From positions 1 through 40,913 of the forward strand of contig JAFDWR010000005.1 in NCBI GenBank assembly GCA_018268355.1: a DNA stretch of 40,913 nucleotides, given 5' to 3'. Shown in pieces: positions 16,887 through 24,141 of the stretch. Source of the DNA: Armatimonadota bacterium. GTDB taxonomy: Bacteria; Armatimonadota; Fimbriimonadia; Fimbriimonadales; Fimbriimonadaceae. Numbering within the stretch: the stretch's first letter is position 1; every line of letters starts with the position of its first letter. A program made the position numbers and the translations under genes. A model generated the notes under the pieces. It did no database searches. It had not been told where the DNA came from and was given only the letters and a program-made list of their open reading frames with translations.

Positions 16887-16914
16887 GCCCGCACACCTGT
16901 GCGGGCATTTTTTT
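16887..16914 (+). terminator. Plus-strand rho-independent terminator without an assigned gene
   Basis: GCCCGCAC (16887-16894) and GTGCGGGC (16899-16906) enclose the loop ACCT and are followed by ATTTTTTT. The T-tract is on the plus strand, yet both flanking protein genes run on the minus strand. It may end a small plus-strand RNA from the 16779-16886 interval, or act as an imperfect terminator for the minus-strand gene ending at 16913. Confidence 0.7.
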
Positions 16915-18085
16915 AGCCCCGATCAAACTTCACGCGGACCGAAGACTTGCCCTTCTTCGTGGGCTTCGACGACCGCATCTGCTTTTTGACCTGCTCGATC
17001 TGGGCGTCCAAGTCCTTGATCTCGGGCGCGTCGTCGAGATACTTCTCGAGGAGCTTGCGACGCTGGGCGGCGAGCTGGTTCAGTCGCTCGCGACCGGCTT
17101 CGTTCTCGCTGCGGATCACGTCCGTTCCCGAGCTGCGAATCTGGCCCTTCAGGGTGCCGCCATTGCTGCCGAGCTTCTTGATCTCGCCGAGGACCTTCGC
17201 TTCCTTTTCCTGGGGGACGCGAACCTCGGTGACCGGCTTGTTGGTGCTGATATCGGTGTAGGTGGTGACGTCGCCGCCATTTTCCTTGGCGATCTTGGCC
17301 ATCCGCTTTTGGAGTGCATCGGCATCGACCTCACCCATCTCAAGGTTCATCGTGACGACGCTGCCCGAATCGGTCGCGCCGTTCACGGTCAGGCCTTCGG
17401 TGCCCGGAATCTGGCCCACCATCGGAAGGGCTGGAGGCACTTCGCCCTCGCCTGCGCCAGGAAGAGAGCCGCCCATGCGGAATCGACCATTTTCAGACGG
17501 CGGTGCGAGTCGGACCTTGTGGCTGCGACCCGGAAGGGTGACCTCGCGGTCATTCGAAACCGGAGTGGCCGGCTTGGCCGAATTCGGCGTGGTTGGCGTC
17601 GGGGTGGTCGGCTTTGAGTCGCCGAGCGGTGCCGCGCCGAGGAGAAGCGAACCCGGACCATCAAGCTTGGCGGTCGTTGCGGTGCTCGCGTCGAGGCTAA
17701 TGCTGTTGGTGGGGACGGGAGCGGCCTTCCACTCCACGTTATTCAAGTCGGGCTTGTTGAACTGGTTGTAGGCAACCATGCCGCCCGCACCGATCACCAT
17801 GCCGAGGACGGCGAAGAGCGGTGCCGCGCTGGTCTTGGGTCGAGTGATCACCTCGCGGCGCGGATGAACCATTGGCAGCGGTGCCTCGACCACGGCTTGG
17901 GCCGTCTCGGGCTCTTCGGTGGATTCGAAACGAGGCGAAGGGATCTCCGTCTCTTCTGCCTGTACGGGCTCTTCGACCTCAACAACTGCAAAGGACTGGA
18001 CCGTAACAGCGGTTGCCTCGGCCCCATTCGTGGCCGGTTCCAGCGGTTCAAAGAAATAGTCTTCCTGACGCACCAACTTCTCCAT
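16913..18085 (-). CDS. Membrane-anchored protein with DUF4349-like C-terminal region
   Basis: A 390-residue protein I cannot name. It starts at an ATG preceded by AGGA. Residues 1-85 are acidic, Glu/Pro/Val-rich and presumably cytosolic. A single membrane helix lies at about 88-107 (LFAVLGMVIGAGGMVAYNQF). A Pro/Thr-rich linker (PTTPTPTTPNSAKPATP) leads to a folded region with SVVTMNLEMGEVDADALQKR, GDVTTYTDIS and EVRVPQEKEAKVLGEIKKLG. A coiled coil follows (RERLNQLAAQRRKLLEKYLD to QIEQVKKQM) and a final strand, SSVRVKFDRG. That order of ferredoxin-like part, coiled coil and closing strand resembles DUF4349. The N-terminal part is reminiscent of anti-sigma-type anchors, but no sigma factor is adjacent. 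Confidence 0.7.
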   Translation of the reverse strand: MEKLVRQEDYFFEPLEPATNGAEATAVTVQSFAVVEVEEPVQAEETEIPSPRFESTEEPETAQAVVEAPLPMVHPRREVITRPKTSAAPLFAVLGMVIGAGGMVAYNQFNKPDLNNVEWKAAPVPTNSISLDASTATTAKLDGPGSLLLGAAPLGDSKPTTPTPTTPNSAKPATPVSNDREVTLPGRSHKVRLAPPSENGRFRMGGSLPGAGEGEVPPALPMVGQIPGTEGLTVNGATDSGSVVTMNLEMGEVDADALQKRMAKIAKENGGDVTTYTDISTNKPVTEVRVPQEKEAKVLGEIKKLGSNGGTLKGQIRSSGTDVIRSENEAGRERLNQLAAQRRKLLEKYLDDAPEIKDLDAQIEQVKKQMRSSKPTKKGKSSVRVKFDRG

Positions 18086-18116
18086 ATATGCCGTTCCTGT
18101 AACGGGGGAAAGCGCG

Positions 18117-18191
18117 TGGAGCCTTCGACGAGAATTGAACTCGTGACCTTCCCCTTACCAAGGGGATGCTCTACCTCTGAGCTACGAAGGC
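18117..18191 (-). tRNA. tRNA-Thr (anticodon GGT)
   Basis: Acceptor stem GCCTTCG/CGAAGGC, anticodon stem TCCCC/GGGGA with loop TTGGTAA, giving anticodon GGT (18159-18157). The T arm is ACGAG-TTCAATT-CTCGT, and the CCA end is encoded at 18119-18117. A TATAAC -10-like hexamer lies upstream (18212-18207). The DUF4349-like gene starts 31 bases downstream and could be co-transcribed. Confidence 0.95.
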
Positions 18192-18334
18192 CTTCAGACT
18201 TCTCCCGTTATACCCTGATGTTATCGGCTGTCTTCTACCAATCCTGACGGTCTTTGTGAGGAATTCTCTGCAAGAAACCGGCCAAATGGCACTAAAGTTC
18301 CGAATCGAGCGGTCGAAACGGCGAAGAGAAGAGG

Positions 18335-18420
18335 TGGTGGGTAGAGTAGGATTCGAACCTACGTAGGCTCTCGCCGACAGATTTACAGTCTGTTCCCATT
18401 GGCCACTCGGGCATCTACCC
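18335..18420 (-). tRNA. tRNA-Tyr (anticodon GTA)
   Basis: The 86-base class II tRNA has acceptor stem GGGTAGA/TCTACCC, anticodon stem ACAGA/TCTGT with loop CTGTAAA (anticodon GTA, 18386-18384), a long variable arm and an encoded CCA (18337-18335). Tyr-Thr tRNA neighbours are common in bacteria. Confidence 0.95.
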
Positions 18421-18434
18421 ACTTGGGAAAGACC

Positions 18435-18462
18435 ATTATACCGAACGATTTCGCCGAATCAA
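18435..18462 (-). promoter_or_regulatory. Promoter of tRNA-Tyr
   Basis: On the minus strand TTGATT (18462-18457), a 16-base spacer and a perfect TATAAT (18440-18435) precede the tRNA by 14 bases. Confidence 0.75.
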
Positions 18463-18489
18463 CCCAGGCAAACCGTTTCTGGGCCTGCG

Positions 18490-18495
18490 TAGAAT
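18490..18495 (+). promoter_or_regulatory. -10-like element of leuC
   Basis: TAGAAT ends seven bases before the ATG at 18503 and overlaps the alternative ATG at 18494. If real, only 18503 can be the start and the mRNA is leaderless. No -35 is evident. Confidence 0.4.
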
Positions 18496-18502
18496 GAGAA
18501 AT

Positions 18503-19888
18503 ATGCCTTCGACGCTGTTCGACAAGGTGTGGGACAACCACGTCGTCTGTGACCTCCCCAGCGGTGGCACGCTGCTCTATATCGACCGCCACTTGGTCCA
18601 TGAGGTCACCTCACCCCAGGCCTTCGATGGTCTCCGCGAAGCGAATCGGCCGGTCCGACGCCCCGATTTGACCTTTGCGACCGTCGACCACGGCGTTCCC
18701 ACCGATGGCCGCGACATCGACGAGTCGAGCATGAGCGGCAAGCAGCTCGCTGCTCTCGCAAAAAATGCAAAGGAGTTCGGCGTTCGACTTTTTGGCTATG
18801 GCGACGAGCGGCAGGGCATTGTCCACGTTATCGGCCCGCAGCTCGGCATCACGCTGCCCGGATTGACTATTGTCTGTGGCGACAGCCACACCTCGACCCA
18901 CGGCGCGTTTGGTTCGCTGGCGTTTGGCATCGGCACCACCGAAGTGGAGCACGTGCTCGCCACCCAGACCCTGCGCGCGCCGGGTAAGGCCAAGTCGCTC
19001 GGCATCGAGATCGTGGGTGAACTTCCTGCCGACATCACGCCGAAGGACATCATCCTCGCCATCATCCGAAAGCTGGGCGCGGGTGGAGCGGCGGGCTACG
19101 TCGCCGAATACTACGGACCTGTCGTCCGCGCGATGCCGATGAGCGGCCGCATGACGATGTGCAACATGTCGATCGAGATGGGGGCGCGCGCCGGCATGAT
19201 CGCCCCCGACGAAAAGACCTTTGAATACATCGCCGCCGAAGATCGACCGTTTGCACCCAAGGGTGCAGAATTCGACGCAATGGTGGCTCGCGCCCGCGAG
19301 CTCCACACAGACGACCCGTCTGCCTTCGATCGCCACGTCGTGCTCGACGTCACCGACTTGAAGCCCCAGGTCACGTGGGGAACCACTCCCGCGATGACGG
19401 TGAGCCTAGATGAAGCGATTCCTGCCCCTGCGGATGCCGCCGAGGAGCGCGCGCAGAGCTATATGGGCGTGAAGCCGGGCCAGAAGATGTCCGAACTCGA
19501 GGTCAATACGGTTTTCATTGGCTCTTGCACGAACTCGCGACTGGAGGACCTCCGTGCGGCTGCCGACGTGGTTCGCGGCCGTAAGGTCGCCGAAGGCGTG
19601 CGCGCGATGGTCGTTCCCGGCAGTCAGTCGGTGAAGCACGCAGCGGAGGCGGAAGGACTCGACCAGGTGTTCATCGCCGCTGGATTTGAGTGGCACCGGG
19701 CGGGTTGCTCGATGTGCCTCGGAATGAACGGCGACATCTTGCGGCCACGAGAGCGCAGCGCGAGCACCTCGAACCGACCTTATGAAGGTCGCCAAGGGCC
19801 GGGATCGCGGACGCACCTAGTCTCGCCCGCAACTGCGGCGGCGACCGCCATCAAGGGACGATTCGCCGCCGCGAGTTCGCTCGATTAG
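18503..19888 (+). CDS. leuC: 3-isopropylmalate dehydratase large subunit
   Basis: A 461-residue LeuC that, with LeuD, isomerises 2- to 3-isopropylmalate in leucine synthesis. The [4Fe-4S] ligands are Cys342 ([13 protein letters not shown]), Cys402 and Cys405 ([12 protein letters not shown]). Other blocks are [25 protein letters not shown] and [20 protein letters not shown]. The segment [20 protein letters not shown] near the end is the usual substrate loop. The ATG at 18503 is preferred over 18494. No leuD or leuB adjoins it; the next gene is lexA on the other strand, with interlocking stops (19885-19888). The small subunit must lie elsewhere. A homoaconitase-like role is less likely given bacterial LeuC features. 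Confidence 0.93.
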   Translation: MPSTLFDKVWDNHVVCDLPSGGTLLYIDRHLVHEVTSPQAFDGLREANRPVRRPDLTFATVDHGVPTDGRDIDESSMSGKQLAALAKNAKEFGVRLFGYGDERQGIVHVIGPQLGITLPGLTIVCGDSHTSTHGAFGSLAFGIGTTEVEHVLATQTLRAPGKAKSLGIEIVGELPADITPKDIILAIIRKLGAGGAAGYVAEYYGPVVRAMPMSGRMTMCNMSIEMGARAGMIAPDEKTFEYIAAEDRPFAPKGAEFDAMVARARELHTDDPSAFDRHVVLDVTDLKPQVTWGTTPAMTVSLDEAIPAPADAAEERAQSYMGVKPGQKMSELEVNTVFIGSCTNSRLEDLRAAADVVRGRKVAEGVRAMVVPGSQSVKHAAEAEGLDQVFIAAGFEWHRAGCSMCLGMNGDILRPRERSASTSNRPYEGRQGPGSRTHLVSPATAAATAIKGRFAAASSLD

Positions 19889-20499
19889 AAGTCGCGCATG
19901 AGGCCGATCGCCTTGCCGATGACGCGAGCGTTCTCGGTATCGACGGGGATCGGAGCGTAGGCCGGGTTGCTCGCGATGAGCTGAGCGCCGCTCGGCGTCT
20001 TTCGAACGCGCTTGAGGGTGGCCGAATCGTCGAGGACCACGGCGACGATGTCGTTCTCCGACCAGGTCTCCTGGGGTTTGATAATGACGAGGTCGCCATC
20101 GATGATGCCGTCACCGGTCATCGAGTCGCCCTGAACGCGAAGGAGGAACGCATTGGAAACGCCGCGCACCTTCTCGGGCGGAACCGCCATCGTCTCTTCC
20201 GCCTCTTCAACCGCAAGGATCGGGGCGCCTGCCGCGATCGTACCGAGGATCGGGAGCATGATCATGTCGGTCTTCGGCTGGTGCTCGGGGTGGGTGACCT
20301 TGATCGACCGCGGCGTATTTGCCCGCGAGATATAGCCCTTTCGAGCAAGGGCATCGAGGTGGACGGTCACGCCGCGCAGCGAGCTGATCTCAAACTTGCT
20401 GCCGATCTCTCGGATGGAGGGCGGATAGCCTTCCCGTCGAGAATAGTCCTTGACGAATTCGAGAATTTCCTCTTGTCGCTTTGTCAGTCCTTTGGCCAT
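19885..20499 (-). CDS. lexA: SOS repressor LexA
   Basis: A 204-residue transcriptional repressor that cleaves itself when RecA filaments form after DNA damage. The N-terminal winged helix-turn-helix spans about residues 1-65 ([19 protein letters not shown], then [11 protein letters not shown]). The cleavage site is Ala90-Gly91 in GTIAAGAPI, the nucleophile is Ser126 in [10 protein letters not shown] and the general base is Lys163 in ATLKRVRK. The start is backed by AAGGAG nine bases upstream. The wing and recognition helix ([18 protein letters not shown]) differ from E. coli, which fits the unusual operator candidates at 20515-20559. A TATACT -10 lies at 20544-20539. Confidence 0.97.
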   Translation of the reverse strand: MAKGLTKRQEEILEFVKDYSRREGYPPSIREIGSKFEISSLRGVTVHLDALARKGYISRANTPRSIKVTHPEHQPKTDMIMLPILGTIAAGAPILAVEEAEETMAVPPEKVRGVSNAFLLRVQGDSMTGDGIIDGDLVIIKPQETWSENDIVAVVLDDSATLKRVRKTPSGAQLIASNPAYAPIPVDTENARVIGKAIGLMRDF

Positions 20500-20514
20500 G
20501 AAGTGCTCCTTATG

Positions 20515-20531
20515 TAGACGCTCGTTCTCTA
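20515..20531. promoter_or_regulatory. Candidate LexA operator 1
   Basis: TAGACGCTCGTTCTCTA matches TAGAC-N7-GTCTA except for one base. It lies at and just downstream of the predicted lexA transcription start. Confidence 0.5.
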
Positions 20532-20538
20532 CAGACGA

Positions 20539-20544
20539 AGTATA
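20539..20544 (-). promoter_or_regulatory. -10 element of lexA
   Basis: TATACT on the minus strand would start transcription near 20532, about 33 bases before the lexA ATG. The -35 region is A-rich and poor in consensus. Confidence 0.5.
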
Positions 20545-20559
20545 GACTCTTTTTGTCTA
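20543..20559. promoter_or_regulatory. Candidate LexA operator 2
   Basis: TAGACTCTTTTTGTCTA is a perfect TAGAC-N7-GTCTA palindrome. Its centre is 28 bp from operator 1. It overlaps the lexA -10 (20544-20539) and the -35 of the divergent surA-like gene (20553-20558). Confidence 0.55.
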
Positions 20560-20582
20560 CTGTTTTTTCTTGGTGTCATAAT
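20553..20582 (+). promoter_or_regulatory. Promoter of the surA-like gene
   Basis: TTGTCT (20553-20558), an 18-base spacer and CATAAT (20577-20582). Transcription should start near 20589, 35 bases before the GTG start. Confidence 0.5.
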
Positions 20583-20623
20583 TTTTCTTCCGGTCCAGCC
20601 GCCACGGGCGGAATTTCGGGGCC

Positions 20624-22381
20624 GTGAAAGAGGCAGTTTTGTCGGTCAGCAAAGTCAATCAACTTCTCCACAACAAGGGTTGCGTTTGGATCCTCACGGG
20701 ACTCATGGCGCTCGGCGTCGGTTTGGGCACGCTCCAGCAGTGCGGTTCCCATGGCCAGAATCAACCCGAAGCGACCAAGAACACTTCACCGGTGATCTTC
20801 CAAGCGGGCGAGTTCTCGCCGCGAGTGGATGAGCTCAGCACGACGATCAAGTCGCTGACTCAGGGCCGCCCGGTCGAACCGGAGCAAGCGCTCCAGTTCG
20901 TGCAATCGTCGCTGACCCAGCTGAAGTCGACGTCGAGCCTGATCCGGCTCGCTGACAAGCGCGGCATCAAGATCACGGATGATGTGATTCGCGACGAGGC
21001 AGCCAAGGCGTTTGACCTTGAGATCGCCCGAACGCGCGCGTTGATGATCAACAAGAAGCTGATCAAGGCGAATGCGACGGACGCCGAGTTCAGGGATGCG
21101 CTGAAGAAGGCGACCAACGTTGACCTCGACCAAAAACGAAAAGAAGTCTTAGAGAACGCGGTGACGAAGTCCGACTTCCGCACCCAGATGCTTCTCCAGG
21201 CTCTCCCCGAGCGACTCGTCGCCCAGGTGAAGGAGACGATGAAGCCGACGGATGAAGAGGTGAAGGCTGGATTCGACACCGTCGTCACGAAGTCGATCTA
21301 CGTTGATCCCGCCAAGTTCTCGAACTCCAAGGCCAAGGCCGAGGAGATCATCAAGGAGGCCAAGGCCGGAAAGAGCTTTGAGGCTCTGATGGATCGCTAC
21401 CTGCAAAGCCCGGACAAGACCAAGCCCGCGAGCAGCCAGAAGATTTCCGAGCGACGGATGAACCTCAGCAAGGAGCTCGAGGCCGCGCTGAAGGGTGCGA
21501 AGCCGGGTGCGATTGTTGGCCCGCTTTCGATTGGCGGTGCCTACGAGGTTCGAAAGTTTGTCGAGGTCAAGCCGAACGTCCCGAGGGACTTTGCCGAGCG
21601 AAAGAAGACCTATGTCGACGACTATGTCGCGACGAAGGCCAAGATCGTCATCTCGGATGAGATGATGGCGGCGAGCGATTCGGAGATCGTCTGGAAGCAG
21701 CCGACGCTTGAGGCGCTCGACAAGTTCACGACCCTGATGATGAAGGGGACGCCCAAGCCGGAGGAACTCCAAGAGCTTCTCTCCAAGATTGAGGCCGACC
21801 AGGACATGGTCGATCCGCTTCCGGGCGTCCGCGCGATGCTCACCGTCCGAATCGTCGACCAGCTCATCCCGAGCGCAAAGGGTGACGACGTGAAGTCGAT
21901 GTTCCTCCGACGCGCCGAGGCCTACGAGCGAGCACTCGCAAGCTATTCGTCGTCGGCTGGCTACGTGGTCCTCGCCGACTACTTTGGCGATGCAAAGGAA
22001 GGGACCAAGGCGGTCGATGCGCTCAAGACGGCGATCAGCATCATGAGCTCGGAGGCGCAAACCGACCCGAGCAGCATGGCCGTCGGTCGAGCCCGGCTCA
22101 CCGGCGTGAAGATGAAGCTCGCCAAGTCGGGAGTCCTGACCCCCGAGATGGTGAAGGATATTGATAAGGAACTCGCGGCAGCGGACAAGGCCATCGCCGA
22201 CCTGAACAAGGAGATCAAGCAGCAGCAGCTCGAGCAGGATCGACTCGAAAAGGAAGCCAAGAAGCGATTCGAAGAAGAGCAGAAGAAGGCTGGAAAGTCG
22301 CCTTCGCCCAGTCCTTCGGCTTCGCCGGCGCCCAAACCTTCGGCTACGCCGGAATCGGGCCCGAAGCCCGCAGGCAAATAA
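20624..22381 (+). CDS. SurA/PpiD-like membrane-anchored peptidyl-prolyl isomerase, divergent
   Basis: A 585-residue protein from a GTG. A membrane anchor or uncleaved signal lies at about 20-38 (GCVWILTGLMALGVGLGTL). A SurA-N-like helical region follows (FVQSSLTQLKSTSSLIRLAD, GIKITDDVIRDEAAKAFDLE). Then comes a parvulin-like stretch with KAKAEEIIKEAKAGKSFEAL, LEAALKGAKPGAIVGPL and GGAYEVRKFVEVKP, which is the usual PPIC pattern but weak in catalytic positions. The last third is helical and TPR-like, ending in a coiled coil (KEIKQQQLEQDRLEKEAKKR) and a Pro/Ser-rich tail. It probably assists folding of envelope proteins, more as chaperone than isomerase. It is divergent from lexA and starts an operon with rsmI (7-base gap). 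Confidence 0.75.
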   Translation: MKEAVLSVSKVNQLLHNKGCVWILTGLMALGVGLGTLQQCGSHGQNQPEATKNTSPVIFQAGEFSPRVDELSTTIKSLTQGRPVEPEQALQFVQSSLTQLKSTSSLIRLADKRGIKITDDVIRDEAAKAFDLEIARTRALMINKKLIKANATDAEFRDALKKATNVDLDQKRKEVLENAVTKSDFRTQMLLQALPERLVAQVKETMKPTDEEVKAGFDTVVTKSIYVDPAKFSNSKAKAEEIIKEAKAGKSFEALMDRYLQSPDKTKPASSQKISERRMNLSKELEAALKGAKPGAIVGPLSIGGAYEVRKFVEVKPNVPRDFAERKKTYVDDYVATKAKIVISDEMMAASDSEIVWKQPTLEALDKFTTLMMKGTPKPEELQELLSKIEADQDMVDPLPGVRAMLTVRIVDQLIPSAKGDDVKSMFLRRAEAYERALASYSSSAGYVVLADYFGDAKEGTKAVDALKTAISIMSSEAQTDPSSMAVGRARLTGVKMKLAKSGVLTPEMVKDIDKELAAADKAIADLNKEIKQQQLEQDRLEKEAKKRFEEEQKKAGKSPSPSPSASPAPKPSATPESGPKPAGK

Positions 22382-22388
22382 AGCTCGA

Positions 22389-23081
22389 ATGGCCAAACTC
22401 TGGGTGGTCGCAAGCCCGATCGGCAACCTCGGTGATCTCTCACCGAGGTCGGCCGAGGTGCTGACCGCCTGCGAGTCTTGGTGGGTTGAAGACAGCCGCG
22501 TTTCGTCGAAGCTCGCCTCGCATCTTGGGGTGAAAAAGTCGATGCGCGTGATGAACGACCACACGTCGGAGACCCAAATCGCCCGCTGGATCGATGAACT
22601 CGAGGGTTCGGACCAAGAGGTTGCGATTCTCAGCGACGGCGGGGCACCGGGCGTCAGCGACCCCGGCTCCATTGCGGTCGACCTCGCCCTTGAAGCAGGA
22701 ATCGAGGTCGGCGGCATCCCGGGTCCCAGTGCGCCCACCCTTGCGCTCATGCTGAGCGGCTTTTTTGCCCAGCGATACGCGTTTCTTGGGTTCTTGCCGC
22801 GAAAGCCGGGACCGATGCGCGAGCTCTTTGAGCCGTTCGCCGATTCGGCGATGACCCTCGTTTGTTTCGAGTCGCCTTTTCGGATCGATGCCTTGCTGAA
22901 GGTCGCGGGTGAGGCGCTCGGCGACCGCCGCTACGCGATCTGTCGAGAGATGACGAAGTCGTTCGAGCAAGTCTTTCGCGCAAAGTTGCCGACAATACCC
23001 ACGGAGGCGCAGGTTCCTCGGAAAGGTGAGTTCACGGTGGTGATCGAAGGCCGTCGAAAGAAGTTCGCCGAATCTGAGTAG
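22389..23081 (+). CDS. rsmI: 16S rRNA (cytidine-1402-2'-O)-methyltransferase RsmI
   Basis: The 230-residue protein belongs to the tetrapyrrole-methylase fold family. It methylates the ribose of C1402 in 16S rRNA using SAM, tuning start-codon recognition. Visible family blocks are LWVVASPIGNLGDLSPRS at the N-terminus, the VEDSRVSSKLASHLG block, HTSE in place of the usual HNE, VAILSDGGAPGVSDPG, and GIPGPSAPTLALMLSG. The later FLGFLPRKPG and CREMTKSFEQVFR are characteristic. It is slightly shorter than E. coli RsmI because the C-terminal domain is trimmed. It follows the surA-like gene by seven bases with no clear Shine-Dalgarno sequence, so it is likely co-transcribed. Confidence 0.93.
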   Translation: MAKLWVVASPIGNLGDLSPRSAEVLTACESWWVEDSRVSSKLASHLGVKKSMRVMNDHTSETQIARWIDELEGSDQEVAILSDGGAPGVSDPGSIAVDLALEAGIEVGGIPGPSAPTLALMLSGFFAQRYAFLGFLPRKPGPMRELFEPFADSAMTLVCFESPFRIDALLKVAGEALGDRRYAICREMTKSFEQVFRAKLPTIPTEAQVPRKGEFTVVIEGRRKKFAESE

Positions 23082-23087
23082 TCGTGG

Positions 23088-23093
23088 TACAAT
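23088..23093 (+). promoter_or_regulatory. -10 element of the polysaccharide export gene
   Basis: TACAAT lies 31 bases before the ATG at 23125. A poor -35 (TTCGCC, 23064-23069) is 18 bases upstream, inside the end of rsmI. Confidence 0.5.
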
Positions 23094-23124
23094 GCCCCTC
23101 GAAAGCTAACTAGGGAAAACCGGT

Positions 23125-24069
23125 ATGCAACGTCGTATGAAATTGATTTGGGTGCTTCTTGCCGTAATGATTGCGGCGCTGGGCTTTTCGCAGTCCACGG
23201 CTAGTGTTCAAAGCGACCTCTACACGCTTCAACCCGAAGACGTGATCCGAATCCAGGTTTACAACGACCAGCAGATTGCGGTCGAGGTCCCGGTTGGCCC
23301 CGACGGATTCGTCTCGGCTCCGTTCGTTGGCATGATCAAGGCCTCGGGCAAGACCACGGGCGAGCTCGAAAAGGAACTCACCCAGCGCTATATCGACAAG
23401 CTTCGACTGCGCAACCCCCGAGTCAGCGTCATCATCGTCAAGTTCCGCGAGATTCTCGCTTCGGTGGGTGGTGCGGTCAATGCACCGGGTACCTATCCGA
23501 TGCGCCCGGGCGAAACCCTCGTCTCCCTTCTCAACAAGGGTCGAGGCTACATCCGCGACGGCAGCGACCTTCGCCGAGCCACCCTCCGCAAGAAGGGCAG
23601 CGCCGAGCTGATCCCGGTTGACCTCCACGCGCTTCTCGTGCGCGGCGATACTACGCAGGACTACGTCATCGAAGACGGCGACGAGCTCACCGTTCCCGAA
23701 GACAACCGCAACATCATCAACATCATGGGCATCGTTTCGCGACCGGGTCAGTACCCCTATCGCGAGCCGATGACGGTTGGCGACGCGGTGGCGATGGCGG
23801 GCGCGGACAGCACCGGCCGAGCCCGATTCTCGAAGATCAAGATCTTCCGAGAGCTTCCCGGCGGTCAGGTCCAGACGATCAACGTCGACCTCACTCGCTA
23901 CCTCGGCAAGGGCGACTACACGCAGAACATCCTGCTCCAGCCGCGCGACTTCATCTTCGTCCCCGAAACGAACACGCCGAACATCAGCCAGCTTGGCAAC
24001 ATCGCCACCTCGCTCTTGTTCTTCCAAGACGTGCTTCGACGAGGACTCTTCGGTCTGCGAATTTTCTAA
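23125..24069 (+). CDS. Polysaccharide export protein (Wza/OtnA family)
   Basis: A 314-residue exported protein with a signal peptide over about residues 1-24. The Poly_export domain follows (YTLQPEDVIRIQVYNDQQIA, GPDGFVSAPFVGMIKASGKT, LRNPRVSVIIVKF). Two SLBB-type segments come next, SVGGAVNAPGTYPMRPGET and NIMGIVSRPGQYPYREPMT. Wza-type proteins form the outer-membrane exit channel for capsule or exopolysaccharide. No lipobox Cys is present, and the C-terminus ends in a hydrophobic LLFFQDVLRRGLFGLRIF that could insert in the membrane. PEP-CTERM systems are known to co-occur with exopolysaccharide genes, which suits this genome. No Wzc kinase or glycosyltransferase adjoins it. A strong terminator follows. 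Confidence 0.92.
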   Translation: MQRRMKLIWVLLAVMIAALGFSQSTASVQSDLYTLQPEDVIRIQVYNDQQIAVEVPVGPDGFVSAPFVGMIKASGKTTGELEKELTQRYIDKLRLRNPRVSVIIVKFREILASVGGAVNAPGTYPMRPGETLVSLLNKGRGYIRDGSDLRRATLRKKGSAELIPVDLHALLVRGDTTQDYVIEDGDELTVPEDNRNIINIMGIVSRPGQYPYREPMTVGDAVAMAGADSTGRARFSKIKIFRELPGGQVQTINVDLTRYLGKGDYTQNILLQPRDFIFVPETNTPNISQLGNIATSLLFFQDVLRRGLFGLRIF

Positions 24070-24089
24070 GCTGACCAGCCCCATCTAAC

Positions 24090-24123
24090 GCCCGAAAGTG
24101 ACTAGCGCACTTTCGGGCTTTTT
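24090..24123 (+). terminator. Rho-independent terminator of the export protein gene
   Basis: GCCCGAAAGTG (24090-24100) pairs perfectly with CACTTTCGGGC (24108-24118) around a seven-base loop. TTTTT follows. Confidence 0.92.
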
Positions 24124-24126
24124 GGT

Positions 24127-24132
24127 GATAAT
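24127..24132 (+). promoter_or_regulatory. -10-like element of the M1 aminopeptidase gene
   Basis: GATAAT ends nine bases before the ATG at 24142, directly after the previous terminator. A leaderless or near-leaderless mRNA would result. Confidence 0.45.
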
Positions 24133-24141
24133 GGGGCCTCT

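Noticed and set aside
17864-18247. Plus-strand ORF containing STRIELVTFPLPRGCSTSEL
   Set aside because: It is the antisense of tRNA-Thr plus the shadow of the DUF4349-like gene, another common artefact.
18171-18422. Minus-strand ORF of 83 codons containing [19 protein letters not shown]
   Set aside because: It translates the tRNA-Tyr gene itself and is not a protein gene.
21149-22750. Minus-strand open frame of 533 codons opposite the surA-like and rsmI genes
   Set aside because: Spans two real genes on the other strand and shows typical antisense composition.
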